This document shows positions 16,971-26,506 of a stretch of DNA of 39,751 nt, piece by piece (the first letter of the stretch is position 1; every line of letters starts with the position of its first letter). The DNA is from Colwellia psychrerythraea. Lineage in GTDB: Bacteria; Pseudomonadota; Gammaproteobacteria; Enterobacterales; Alteromonadaceae. A program made the translations under genes and the position numbers. The stretch lies in contig MAAF01000042.1 in NCBI GenBank assembly GCA_002163005.1, positions 1-39,751 of the forward strand, read 5' to 3'. Below the pieces are notes generated by a model. The model saw nothing but the letters and a program-made list of their open reading frames with translations. It had not been told where the DNA came from and did not search any database.

Positions 16971-17369
16971 TTAGTTTCTGATGAATGAATTAACGCCATC
17001 GCTATACCCTAGAGCAAAAGCTTGATGAATACTCTTTTGATTGCCACCATCACTTACCGGTGCATCACCCAGACTTTCAATATCCAAACTAATAAATTGC
17101 TGTAACAAGGAACCTTGCTCGTACCCTGAGTTATACGCGCATTGACAACACTTATGTGCTCCCTTAGCATGCAATTGATGCGGAGCTAAATTTGTGAGCA
17201 AACTTTCGTCTACTTGCCTTATATGAGTTTGCTTGCATGACGCTGAATTATTCATATTCACTATCTTTAACCCAGGCGTTCCAGTAGTTTTTTCTGAATC
17301 TGAAACAGCATCGGTCTCTAGGTTTAAGCCCCGATTAAAATCTAAGTTTAGTGATAACATTGCATGCAT
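16971..17369 (-). CDS. Hypothetical Cys-rich protein with a repeated GYxxG motif, 132 residues
   Basis: The start is placed at an ATG after GAGGAAGG, giving MHAMLSLNLDFNRGLNLETD; an upstream GTG frame is less likely. The N-terminal half is polar and probably disordered. The C-terminal half contains HKCCQCAYNSGYEQGSLLQQFIS and then SIHQAFALGYSDGVNSFI, two copies of a pattern AxxxGYxxGxxxxFI about 40 residues apart. Three clustered cysteines (CCxC) before the first copy could bind a metal, with a fourth further upstream (SCKQTH), but this is a guess. No signal peptide or membrane span. Family not recognised. Confidence 0.6.
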   Translation of the reverse strand: MHAMLSLNLDFNRGLNLETDAVSDSEKTTGTPGLKIVNMNNSASCKQTHIRQVDESLLTNLAPHQLHAKGAHKCCQCAYNSGYEQGSLLQQFISLDIESLGDAPVSDGGNQKSIHQAFALGYSDGVNSFIRN

Positions 17370-17840
17370 TTTTACCTTCCTCACCTAAAAAGTATCAGTG
17401 TTTTCAGAGAAATCTATCGTTTTTAGCCTCAGATAACTATCCCACAACTAATAGTTAAAGAACATTACACGCCATTACAAAACTTCTGACATAGATAAAA
17501 TATTGAGTAAAACAATTGAATTTTTTAAGTTCGTTGAGCAAAAAAATGACACTACATTACGAAAATAAAATTTTTAAATTTTAAAACATAGTTATTGACA
17601 AAAGAAACATAAATAAAATAAGCAACGATTTAACAACAACTTATTAGAAGGAAAAGCAATGAAAAAGAGAGTTTAGAGCAATTATAAACAGAGTGTAATT
17701 CGCTGTCATGGCTTACTACGCACCTAGTCTTTAAATTTGTACCCAGCTTTGAAGGGAATTAAATCCTTCTTCACATAAATTACTTTTACTCGAACTACAT
17801 ACATCACACATATTTCACAAAAAACTAAATAGGAAATGTC
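17370..17840. other. Intergenic region between divergent small genes
   Basis: 471 bases of AT-rich sequence carrying promoters for the minus-strand small genes and the plus-strand exported protein. A good ribosome site at about 17647-17652 precedes an ATG at 17659 that meets a stop after five codons, perhaps a remnant. No other gene or strong hairpin was found. Confidence 0.5.
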
Positions 17841-18209
17841 ATGAACAAATATATTAAAGTTTTATCTATGGTACTAGCGTTAACGAGCAGTGTTTATTTA
17901 CCTAGCGCTTTTGCAGCGAGCACTACTAGCTCTACCGAAATGTTAATCACGCTCGCAGAAACTGACCCAGTATTAGTTGACCGATTAAATGACATAGCCT
18001 TAAATGATCCAAAACTACTCAAGCAATTATTGAAACTGGCTGATGGAGATGCGGTTAAACTGGAAAAGCTGTTAAATTTAGCTGAGTCAGATCCGGAGAC
18101 ATTTGCAAAACTAGTCACCATTAAAAATGTTGAAACAACAGAAGAATTAACAATAGAAGAACCTGTATATTCAACATTTGGAACTATTAAAGATGGAGAC
18201 TTAATGTAA
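17841..18209 (+). CDS. Exported protein built of four 14-residue helical repeats, unknown function
   Basis: 122 residues. A Sec signal peptide (KYIKVLSMVLALTSSVYLPSAFA, cleavage after about residue 25) precedes a leucine-rich region. From about residue 41 it divides into four 14-residue units: TDPVLVDRLNDIAL, NDPKLLKQLLKLAD, GDAVKLEKLLNLAE and SDPETFAKLVTIKN. Each opens with a small/polar residue, Asp, then Pro or Ala, a helix-cap pattern, and continues with an amphipathic helix. The tail is acidic (ETTEELTIEEP). AGGA lies about 8 bases before the start. The gene converges with the kinase gene with only 6 bases between their stops. I do not recognise the family. Confidence 0.75.
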   Translation: MNKYIKVLSMVLALTSSVYLPSAFAASTTSSTEMLITLAETDPVLVDRLNDIALNDPKLLKQLLKLADGDAVKLEKLLNLAESDPETFAKLVTIKNVETTEELTIEEPVYSTFGTIKDGDLM

Positions 18210-18215
18210 ACAGAA

Positions 18216-20939
18216 TTAGTCTTTACAGCGCTCTGTATTTTGGTGCTTAGTCATTAATAAAGAAAACTCCGCGTTACCACATAATTTATCAAACCAAGGA
18301 AGGTTAAACCAAACCACACCGACATTATTTTTTAAAGCTGTTTTTACATGATGAACAGCCGAAGCCTCTTCTTCCAGTAAACTGTAAACAATGGCTGAGC
18401 TATAAGACACTTCGCCACTCTCAGGGGCTAAACTCTGTGCTTTGCTTAATGCTGCTATAGCTAAATTACCTTGATTTAATTGACCATAAGCTTGCGCTAG
18501 ATTTGTTAAATATTTGACTTCATTTTTACCAATCAAAATCGTTACCACTTGTTGGTAATGAGATATGGCTGATTGTTCATGTTCCAGTATCATTTCAATA
18601 TCGGCTAAATTTAATAAATTCACAGGGTGATTTGGGTTTTGCTTTAAGGCTTTTTGGGCAGACTCTAGCGACTTTCCATATTGCTTATTCAAGCCATAAG
18701 CCAGACTTAAGTTAGTTAAATCGGTGCCATTATTTAAATTAGTAACTATTTTTTCATAGGCCGAAATCGCTAAGCCAAGCTTTCCTTGCAGCAACCAAAT
18801 ATTGGCTTGCAAGCGCCTAGCTTTATAATTCTCGGGGACAATCTCTAACATTTTAGCTAATGCAGCTTCTGCTTTAGCTAAATCTCCCATACGCCAATAG
18901 CTAAAGGCTAAATTATAAAGTAACGCGGTACTGGGTCTAAGAGAAATCGCCTCATCAAAAGTCTTTGCTGCTTTTTGGTATTGGCCTTTAGAAAAAAATA
19001 ATATCGCATTAAGGTCACTTAAAACAAAACTACTAGCACCTCTATTCTTAGCTTCTATTATTTGCTGTTGCGCATCATCAAGGTTTTTCATCTTATACGC
19101 CACCCAAAAACTATCTACTGCATGGTAAACACTGTAACGATATTCTGGCGGGGATTTTTGCAATAACAATTCAAGCTGCTTAAGGTGATCCTTATCACGG
19201 GTATCTGAATATAAATTAGAAGCTGTTTCACGATACAAAGTATAAGCAGCATATAAATAAGGAGAACGTTCTAATAGGGCTTCTAATTCACTCAAACTCT
19301 CTTCACTATACTTTCCTTGGCCTTTAATCTGGCTATAGAGCTCGATGTAATCACGATAATCATTTTCATTAATAGGACGCTGAACTAAACCTGATTGGTT
19401 TACTTCTAATTGCTGTGGAAAAAGTGAGACAAATTGTGTTTGGCTAGTGCTAAAAATAACATTAAATTTATCTATCGGTGCTAACCAGTTTTTTTCAGAC
19501 TTTACCGACAAATGATCACTGGTATTATCATTAACAACCAATCGTGAAAAGCTCACTTTACAGCGACTATTGTCACACTCTAGTGTGGTTGAAATAATAT
19601 CTGATGCACCTACAGCTTGCCTTAGTTTATTCAAATCATCTGGGTATTCTTTAGTAATAGCCTTCACTTCACGTTGCGAGATTAAATACATATTCTTAGT
19701 ATTTATCACTGCTTGTCGCAGCGCATCTTCCACCGCTGAAATAACTAAGTCTTGCTGCATTGGTGCCATTAATGGGCTATCAGCCAGTATTGGCTTTAAA
19801 ATAACAACTTGTTTAGTTTCAATTTCTTTCGTGTTGTTAAGCCAAAAACCTGTAATAACTATAAGGCACAATAAAACTAGGCTGGCGACTATTGAAGGCT
19901 TTTGTGAAAGCCATGCCCTAAAAGGTGGCCTTGTTAATTTTACTGGAGATTTAATATTTTCAGATGGCTGAACACTTTGAGTATTTTGGGAAGCGAGACT
20001 TATCTGAATAGGTTGAGTATATTGAACAGACTCATCATTGCCAATACCCGCTAAACCAGAAGACAACGGCATTGTCGCTTGCTCGCTTATCTCTGCTTGC
20101 ATTAGTGCAGTTCTAATATGCTTTAAGCGATTTTCTATTGCACTCGCGGTTAGTGTTCTTTGTTCAAGTGGTTGAATTAACATTTCCATTAACAAGTCAG
20201 TTAATGCACTGGGTGCATTTAACATTAAGTTTTTGGCATGTTCTGGCGTACTTTCACATATTCTTTTCGCTATATCTGTCGCAGAGCCACGACCGAAAGG
20301 ATGACTACCCACCATTAATTGATAAGCAACAATACCGAATGAGAAAATATCGCTACGATAATCTACCGCGTTTTTTTGTATTTGCTCTGGCGACATGTAA
20401 AGCAAACTACCGTATTGCACCCCTTCAGTATTATCTAGTTGTGCATCATCTATCTTGGTATTAGCACTGCTTTCATTACTAGCTAACAAAGCGATGCCAA
20501 AATCCGTGATTTTTAGCTGCCCTTGGTCATTCACCAATATATTAGTCGGTTTTAAATCACAATGAATTACATCATTTTTATGCGCCGCAGCTAACCCAGC
20601 AGAGAGTTGCTGTAATAGATCCAGTTTTTGAACAAGCGTGCAGTAAGTTTCCTGTTGAAACTGAGTCAATGTTTTACTATTGAAATACTCCATAACCAAG
20701 GAGATATGATCACCTTCATCATGGACATTATAAATTTGAATAATATTAGAATGGTTCACACGTGCTAATAAACGTGCTTCTTGCAGGGCATGATTAACCT
20801 CTTCATCATTAGGTTGATAGGTTAATTCTTTAATGGCAACTTGTCGTTGTAATTGGTTATCTTGAGCGAGGTAAACCTTACCCATGCCACCTTCACCCAA
20901 TAATCTTTCACGGCTGTAATGAGGTAACTTGTTATCCAT
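18216..20939 (-). CDS. Membrane Ser/Thr protein kinase with C-terminal TPR domain
   Basis: 907 residues. The cytoplasmic Hanks-type kinase domain occupies residues ~8-275: glycine loop LLGEGGMGKVYLA, Lys37 in VAIKEL, Glu54, catalytic HCDLKPTN (Asp128), DFG at 146-148, and YMSPEQIQ. The residue before the catalytic Asp is Cys, making it a non-RD kinase, so activation-loop control may differ from RD kinases. A single membrane helix lies near 349-367 (PSIVASLVLLCLIVITGFWL). The rest, probably periplasmic, has a ~150-residue mixed domain, then several TPR-like helical pairs (for example TALLYNLAFSYWRMGDLAKAEAALAKMLEIVPEN). It overlaps the upstream FHA gene by 8 bases, so the two are probably co-expressed. 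Confidence 0.9.
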   Translation of the reverse strand: MDNKLPHYSRERLLGEGGMGKVYLAQDNQLQRQVAIKELTYQPNDEEVNHALQEARLLARVNHSNIIQIYNVHDEGDHISLVMEYFNSKTLTQFQQETYCTLVQKLDLLQQLSAGLAAAHKNDVIHCDLKPTNILVNDQGQLKITDFGIALLASNESSANTKIDDAQLDNTEGVQYGSLLYMSPEQIQKNAVDYRSDIFSFGIVAYQLMVGSHPFGRGSATDIAKRICESTPEHAKNLMLNAPSALTDLLMEMLIQPLEQRTLTASAIENRLKHIRTALMQAEISEQATMPLSSGLAGIGNDESVQYTQPIQISLASQNTQSVQPSENIKSPVKLTRPPFRAWLSQKPSIVASLVLLCLIVITGFWLNNTKEIETKQVVILKPILADSPLMAPMQQDLVISAVEDALRQAVINTKNMYLISQREVKAITKEYPDDLNKLRQAVGASDIISTTLECDNSRCKVSFSRLVVNDNTSDHLSVKSEKNWLAPIDKFNVIFSTSQTQFVSLFPQQLEVNQSGLVQRPINENDYRDYIELYSQIKGQGKYSEESLSELEALLERSPYLYAAYTLYRETASNLYSDTRDKDHLKQLELLLQKSPPEYRYSVYHAVDSFWVAYKMKNLDDAQQQIIEAKNRGASSFVLSDLNAILFFSKGQYQKAAKTFDEAISLRPSTALLYNLAFSYWRMGDLAKAEAALAKMLEIVPENYKARRLQANIWLLQGKLGLAISAYEKIVTNLNNGTDLTNLSLAYGLNKQYGKSLESAQKALKQNPNHPVNLLNLADIEMILEHEQSAISHYQQVVTILIGKNEVKYLTNLAQAYGQLNQGNLAIAALSKAQSLAPESGEVSYSSAIVYSLLEEEASAVHHVKTALKNNVGVVWFNLPWFDKLCGNAEFSLLMTKHQNTERCKD

Positions 20940-21945
20940 GTAATACCGTAAGGGATATTTTATCTTGTCCGCGATTAACGATCAGTTCACTGCCTTTATA
21001 AATCCGATAAAAAACGCCCGCGAAGCGTATTTTCTTACCTTTGCGCTCAATTAATTCATCACCATCGCAAGCACCATCAAACATGTCTCTAAATTGCTGT
21101 TTAGCTCGGCAAACATGGGTGTTGAATAAAGTGATATCACATCCTAACTCTTTCGTTAGTGTTTCTGGTAAACGCCAGCCTTGATTATCGGCATCGATGC
21201 CTTGTTTAGCATCTTCATCACGATGTCTAGCCAAACTCAAGGTTAAATAATGATGCGCTTTATTAGCTAAACAAAACTTTTCATCATCCGTTGTTACCGT
21301 TAATTCTGTATTTTCTTCATCTAAGCTTAAGTTAAAACGATACTTTATTTGATCAATCGATAGTTTAGCTTTGGCCATTAGCACGGTATTTTCAGTTAAA
21401 GGGATCAGTTTTAGCTGCCACTTTTGATTATTGAAAAACAATAAATCTGAATTGGCTACAGGGTAAGCGCTGCCGTCGGTATCAATAAGGAACTCTTTAT
21501 ACCACTGATCTTTACTCGGTACATAAAACAAAGCAATCTCTGGATTCTGCTCTGAGGGAAGTAAATTACCATCGGCTAAGACAATAGGTAACTCAGTCAC
21601 TTGCTCACCCGACTGACCAATAGGCAGTAACATGTTTTGCGGAGGTTTCAGATCTTGTATAGCGAAACCATGGCTTTCACCTGAAGCGAAAAATATTTTA
21701 TCTCCCACCTTCAATTTGTGTGGGTTATCTTTGACTAATTTTTGATTGTTTACCCAAGTACCATTATTACTAAGATCTCGAATAAGCCATTGGTTATTGC
21801 TCCATTCAACAACCGCATGAATGCGAGATACTTCCTGAGCATTAATAACAGTATCAACATTAGTCGGCGAACGACCAAAACAATGACACGCATTTAAATA
21901 ACTTAACGCTTCGTTTTTATTATTTAGATTTAAAATAGCAGCCAT
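20932..21945 (-). CDS. FHA domain protein with winged-helix-like C-terminus
   Basis: 337 residues. The N-terminal FHA domain (about 15-100) carries the phosphothreonine-binding signature: FGRSPTN, EVSRIHAVVEW (Ser40, Arg41, His43) and LSNNGTWVNNQKL. The C-terminal part (about 200-325) contains LTLSLARHRDEDAKQGIDADNQGWRLPETLTKEL, then LFNTHVCRAKQQFRDM, a pattern resembling the winged-helix regions found fused to FHA domains in transcriptional regulators. It is encoded directly upstream of, and overlaps by 8 bases, the Ser/Thr kinase gene; FHA proteins read phosphothreonine, so it is a likely partner or substrate of that kinase. The DNA-binding role is inferred. Confidence 0.82.
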   Translation of the reverse strand: MAAILNLNNKNEALSYLNACHCFGRSPTNVDTVINAQEVSRIHAVVEWSNNQWLIRDLSNNGTWVNNQKLVKDNPHKLKVGDKIFFASGESHGFAIQDLKPPQNMLLPIGQSGEQVTELPIVLADGNLLPSEQNPEIALFYVPSKDQWYKEFLIDTDGSAYPVANSDLLFFNNQKWQLKLIPLTENTVLMAKAKLSIDQIKYRFNLSLDEENTELTVTTDDEKFCLANKAHHYLTLSLARHRDEDAKQGIDADNQGWRLPETLTKELGCDITLFNTHVCRAKQQFRDMFDGACDGDELIERKGKKIRFAGVFYRIYKGSELIVNRGQDKISLTVLHG

Positions 21946-22462
21946 ATGATTATTATTGATACGCTAAGTAATTACGGAGATGCAAAAAATGCATAGGTAG
22001 TATGATTGTATATAAATACAAGAGACTCTTCCAGTGTGGATGAGAAGTTATATTATTGTGCTCTAACTGTGGCGTGAAGCCACTGTTCGCGAATATTCAT
22101 CGAAAATACAGTAAATTAGCCTGAAACAAGCAATTACTAAGTCATAAGCTGAAACAATTTGAAATAAAAAACTGGCTAAAAGCACCTGATGGGCAACTAA
22201 TAAATAACTGAAATCACCTGTTTTAAACGCTTAAACAATGAAAGACTGGTTATTTTCTTTATAAAATACCACCTAAACAGTTGTTATTATTAATGATAGT
22301 ATCAATTATCACAAATAACACATCTACATTTTAAAACAGCTGTTTATATTTAGTTAAATTATTAGATGCAAAGCGAATAAAATTGCTACCTACATCAATA
22401 TTTATCACTATTTTGCTGTTACAATTGCGCCATCTCAGTAGTAACTTTGTATTGACTTTATC
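21946..22462. other. Intergenic region between FHA and acyltransferase genes
   Basis: 517 AT-rich bases with promoters for both divergent genes. A short hairpin, GTGGC (22069-22073) with GCCAC (22079-22083) and a GTGAA loop, is the only compact structure noticed. No supported gene. Confidence 0.5.
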
Positions 22463-23335
22463 ATGGCTAAAAAAGAACTCACCATACGAGAAAAAACTAT
22501 CTTCGACGGTATTTTCACAAAATATTTCTTAAAATTCATTTTCACTCTGTGGTTTAAACTCGCTGGATGGAAACTTTGTAAAACGGCTCCAGAAGGCGCT
22601 GGTGTTGCGATTGCAGCACCTCACACTTCAAACTGGGATTTTGTTTACGCCCTAGGTGCTGCAATTTTACAAGACGTGAAAATTTACTTTTCGGTAAAAG
22701 ACAGCTTATGCCGAGTACCGTTATTAGGTACTTGGATGATGTATCTAGGCGCAATACCTATTAATCGCTCTGCAAAAGGCGTAGGCCAAGTTGAGCAGAT
22801 AAAACAGTTTATCAACAGCCAAAAATTAAATAGAGTATTTTTCTTGTTTACTCCTGAAGGCACCCGTGGTCCAGTACCTAAATGGAAATCGGGCTTTTAC
22901 CATGTGGCTCAAGGCTGTGACTTACCTATTTTTTTAGCTAAGGTTGATTACCTAAGTAAAGAAGCTGGGGTTTTTCACACTTTTAAATTAACGGAAGATA
23001 GAAGTAGTGACATTAAAGCAATTCAAGCTTCTTATGAAAGCATTCAAGGTAAATTCCCGTTAGATCAATATCCTGCATACAAGGGTTGTATGCCAAAAAT
23101 ATCTGAAGCTGAAGCAAAGATAATCAAAGCACTGTATTCCTTTAAGGGTGTCGCCACTAAGCTTGAAATAACGACTAAAGCAAAACTAGGTGAGTTATCA
23201 ACCACTATGCTTGATTACTTAATTGATAAAGGTCTGTTAGAGAAAAATGTTAGTAATGATAAAAATGGCGAGCCGAGTTATCAATTAACCTTCGCAGGTC
23301 GTGGCTGCTTTTTACATTTATCACCGAGCGTTTAA
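22463..23335 (+). CDS. PlsC-family acyltransferase fused to a C-terminal winged-helix domain
   Basis: 290 residues. The acyltransferase part (about 20-200) has the HX4D motif as HTSNWD (His54, Asp59), VKDSLCRVPLLGTWMMYLGAIPINR, and FTPEGTRGPVPKWKSGFYHVA near 129-148. Residues ~212-288 read as helix, helix, recognition-like helix (STTMLDYLIDKGLL) and a beta wing (EKNVSNDKNGEPSYQLTFAGRGCFL), the pattern of a MarR/ArsR-type winged helix. An acyltransferase carrying such a tail is unusual. It stands alone, converging with pulA across a strong terminator. Family membership of the enzyme part is strong; the acceptor lipid is unknown. Confidence 0.82.
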   Translation: MAKKELTIREKTIFDGIFTKYFLKFIFTLWFKLAGWKLCKTAPEGAGVAIAAPHTSNWDFVYALGAAILQDVKIYFSVKDSLCRVPLLGTWMMYLGAIPINRSAKGVGQVEQIKQFINSQKLNRVFFLFTPEGTRGPVPKWKSGFYHVAQGCDLPIFLAKVDYLSKEAGVFHTFKLTEDRSSDIKAIQASYESIQGKFPLDQYPAYKGCMPKISEAEAKIIKALYSFKGVATKLEITTKAKLGELSTTMLDYLIDKGLLEKNVSNDKNGEPSYQLTFAGRGCFLHLSPSV

Positions 23336-23366
23336 TTAGCCCTTATGTAGCTAAACATTAAACAAC

Positions 23367-23405
23367 AAAGGCCCTGTTAATCTGTAATGGATTAACAGGG
23401 CCTTT
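23367..23405. terminator. Bidirectional intrinsic terminator
   Basis: Perfect 16-bp stem (AAAGGCCCTGTTAATC and its complement) with a 7-base loop and T-rich flank, in the convergent gap between the acyltransferase and pulA genes. It can serve both. Confidence 0.88.
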
Positions 23406-23430
23406 TAGCTTTAATACCTTAGCTCTATTA

Positions 23431-26430
23431 TTAACTTCTTGGTTTTACAAAGACTACGCTGCTCAGTGCTGGTACAGTAAAACCCTTTACCGTTACTTTA
23501 CTTTGTTTAACCACCTCATCACTCCCCTTCTTCTGGATTGGGTGTAATTGATAGCCTTGAGCGCTGCTAGCGTTAAAGTCCTCTTTAAAATTATAGTTAA
23601 ACGTCTGTGTTTTATCACTGGTATTAAAAATAACGATTAAACTTTGATATTTGTTATCAACTGCTTCTCCTTGCGTATCATCAATTTTCATCACTAATAA
23701 GCCAATTTGTTGCGCTGAGATGCTATCGTCATCCTGCTTTGATATCTCAGCATTAAGAAAACTTACTTTATCAATAATACGCTGCTCACTGGTTAATCTG
23801 AATAAAGGACTACTCATACGTATTGCTAACATGTCGATAAAAGCGTCACTACTTCGCTGAATTTGCTCAGCATTGACCTGATCACGACCTTGGTGTCCGG
23901 CAAGTACTTGTTTTATTAACGGCCAGTTAGCTTGATCTTTTTCTGCAGGTGGTAGCCCAACATTATAGAAGTTATCTTGCTTAGAAAAATCAACACGATT
24001 AAACCAATCACCGTAATCATAACTGTCTCTAAGAAATGACTTAGAGCGCATAAACTCTGAACCCATATGTAAAAAAGGAATACCTTGGGCGAATAAGGCG
24101 AAGGACAAGCTTTGACCATGCATTCGCACCCGATCGTCTGTCGATACATCAAACGGTAAGCGGTATTGGCTGTTATCCCAAAGGGTTTGATTATCATGCT
24201 TTGAAACATAATTGATGGTATCCGCAGGGTCTAGCGCATACCCTGTTGGCTGATCTCCATATGGAATATCTTTGCCAAATACTTTTTCGCCATTGATGAT
24301 CCTTAAAGGGAAGTTAATTAAATTCCCTGCTAAGCCAATACGTAACTGATCCATACGCAGCGCATAATCTGCATAAATATGTGCTTGATTTTGCTTTTCA
24401 TTTAACTGTTTATTATTAGCCTGTTTTTCATTGGCGAACGTTAATAGACCGTTACCCAGCCCCTGAGAATCCCGGGTATTATTGCCACCACCACGTACAG
24501 CATCACGTAATCTATCAGAAAAAGTGCCTATTTCGCTGCCACCTAGTTCCAACTGGCTGGCTTGAATAAATTGACTATTACTTGCCACTTCACCAAAGTT
24601 CCAACCTTCTCCATAAAAGTAAGTATCACTGTCGACCTGTCGCACGGCTTCTCTTGCGGCTAACATTGCACCTTTTGGCTGATGTCCCATTAAATCAAAC
24701 CTAAAACCATCAATTTTATAATCACGAGCCCATACCACTAACGAGTCTGTCATTATTTTTGCCATCATTACACGCTCTGTCGCGGTATTATCGCAACAAG
24801 TCGATTGTTCAATTGCACCAGTAATAGGGTCTAATCGGTGATAATAAGTAGGCACTATTTTATCTAATACGGCATTTGGCTCTAACCCTGCTTGGTGAGT
24901 ATGGTTATAAACCACATCCATAATCACCCTAAACCCCATGCCATGTAGGCTTTGAATCATTTCTCTAAATTCTACCAAGCGTGAAACACCTTTGGCATCA
25001 ACGGCATAACTTCCTTCTGGCACAGTGTAATGAAAAGGATCATAACCCCAGTTGTAGTTATCAACTTCACGTAACTCGCTAACCACTTGTTGTGCTTGCT
25101 CTCCCTCAACGGCATAACTCATTAATAGTGATTTTATTGATTGTTTAGCATCGTAAGATTGCTGACAGAGCCTGACATTCGGTGTAATGGCGCAAACTTT
25201 AGCCAAGTTATCATCTATATCAAGATGTTTACTGTCATCTTCATTAACCGTCGCTATATCGAAAGTAGGCAATAAATGAATGTTATTTAACCCCGCAACT
25301 TGCAGTGCTTTTAAATGTTGAATGCCATTGGATTCTTGTTCGCTAAAGGCTTTATATTTCCCTTTAAAGCCAGGGTCACTCAGGCGTTGTTCATTGGCAC
25401 TAAAGTCACGAATATGTGTTTCATAAAAAACATTATCTTCGACATTTTTCACGGTAGGTATTTTCTGAGTAAGCCAGTTTTCTGGTTGAGTTGCGGCATC
25501 ATTTAAATCAACAACCTGTGAGTACTCACTATTAACAGATAGGCTCAAAGAATAAGGATCGGTAACGGATAAAGATTCAATTTTTTTTGATACCGGATGA
25601 TAAACATCAACCTGATACTTATAATATGCGTAACTCGCTTGGCCATGTGATAATACTTGCCAAATACCTGTATTGCTATCTTCTACCATTTCAAGCTTGC
25701 CAGCTGAAATAGCCTGTAAATTATCATCAAAAAGCTGCACAGAAACGGCTTGTGCTGTTGGTGCCCACAACTTAAAACTAACAACAGTATTATCGCTATT
25801 CATTTCTTGATTTTTGATAATTGTAGCGCCTAAATCAGTCACTTCATCGGCATCATTTTCTCCCTGCGTATAAAGCGCATCAATTACGCCGCCAATTTGC
25901 ACATAAGCAATTTTTTTGGCTTGCTTACTTGCATTAAGGGAAGATTCAACGGTTGTATCAATAGTCGCATCGATGGCAATCACCATCACTTGTTGTTTTA
26001 ACCAATGTTTGCTTTGATCTGGGGTTAATTGCACTTCAAATGCTTGAAAGTCAGCTAAATGTGGAAACTTTGTAGCTAGTTTTTCAGGGAAGATAACTGG
26101 CAATAAATCAATAGTATTAAAACCGACTGATTTTTTGCTTAGTAATTGGTATTGATATTTATTAACTGATTTTGGCAGTACCAATAACTTGGTGGTTAAC
26201 CAATGAGCCGAGCTATCACTAGGTAAGTTATCTAGGTCGTTTGCTTTAAAGGCACTTGCCTTAATAGCATTGGCCTTGGCTACGATATTCACGCCTTGCT
26301 TATCGAGCTGAGAAGATTGAGTCGGTTTACTTGTTTCACCACAAGCACTAACTAATAAACTGGCAGAAAGCGCAATATAAACTGCACGGTTAGGGCTTGA
26401 GATAGAGTGATAAAAAGAAGACATTTTCAT
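23431..26430 (-). CDS. pulA: Pullulanase-type alpha-1,6-glucosidase, lipoprotein
   Basis: 999-residue GH13 enzyme that hydrolyses alpha-1,6 branches of pullulan, starch or glycogen-type glucans. The signal peptide ends in lipobox LVSAC (Cys30); the next residues, GE, do not signal inner-membrane retention, so it should be surface- or outer-membrane-anchored. A middle beta domain (about 215-300) resembles CBM48. The pullulanase hallmark YNWGYDP is at 459-465. Catalytic residues are Asp579 in DGFRFDL and Glu608 in YFYGEGW, with the third acid in NYVSKHDNQ. The C-terminus resembles the DUF3372-type domain of bacterial pullulanases. Its promoter region shares an operator with the TonB receptor at 29219, suggesting one alpha-glucan regulon. 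Confidence 0.93.
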   Translation of the reverse strand: MKMSSFYHSISSPNRAVYIALSASLLVSACGETSKPTQSSQLDKQGVNIVAKANAIKASAFKANDLDNLPSDSSAHWLTTKLLVLPKSVNKYQYQLLSKKSVGFNTIDLLPVIFPEKLATKFPHLADFQAFEVQLTPDQSKHWLKQQVMVIAIDATIDTTVESSLNASKQAKKIAYVQIGGVIDALYTQGENDADEVTDLGATIIKNQEMNSDNTVVSFKLWAPTAQAVSVQLFDDNLQAISAGKLEMVEDSNTGIWQVLSHGQASYAYYKYQVDVYHPVSKKIESLSVTDPYSLSLSVNSEYSQVVDLNDAATQPENWLTQKIPTVKNVEDNVFYETHIRDFSANEQRLSDPGFKGKYKAFSEQESNGIQHLKALQVAGLNNIHLLPTFDIATVNEDDSKHLDIDDNLAKVCAITPNVRLCQQSYDAKQSIKSLLMSYAVEGEQAQQVVSELREVDNYNWGYDPFHYTVPEGSYAVDAKGVSRLVEFREMIQSLHGMGFRVIMDVVYNHTHQAGLEPNAVLDKIVPTYYHRLDPITGAIEQSTCCDNTATERVMMAKIMTDSLVVWARDYKIDGFRFDLMGHQPKGAMLAAREAVRQVDSDTYFYGEGWNFGEVASNSQFIQASQLELGGSEIGTFSDRLRDAVRGGGNNTRDSQGLGNGLLTFANEKQANNKQLNEKQNQAHIYADYALRMDQLRIGLAGNLINFPLRIINGEKVFGKDIPYGDQPTGYALDPADTINYVSKHDNQTLWDNSQYRLPFDVSTDDRVRMHGQSLSFALFAQGIPFLHMGSEFMRSKSFLRDSYDYGDWFNRVDFSKQDNFYNVGLPPAEKDQANWPLIKQVLAGHQGRDQVNAEQIQRSSDAFIDMLAIRMSSPLFRLTSEQRIIDKVSFLNAEISKQDDDSISAQQIGLLVMKIDDTQGEAVDNKYQSLIVIFNTSDKTQTFNYNFKEDFNASSAQGYQLHPIQKKGSDEVVKQSKVTVKGFTVPALSSVVFVKPRS

Positions 26431-26506
26431 AATAAACGAGTCGTTAAAATTGTTATGGATATTAACTTACTCGTTCAGCAATCAGATAAATACTACTTTT
26501 CCCCTG

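Noticed and set aside
17659..17676. ATG with a good ribosome site before the exported repeat protein
   Set aside because: The frame stops after five codons (MKKRV). It may be a gene remnant or leader, but nothing further supports it.
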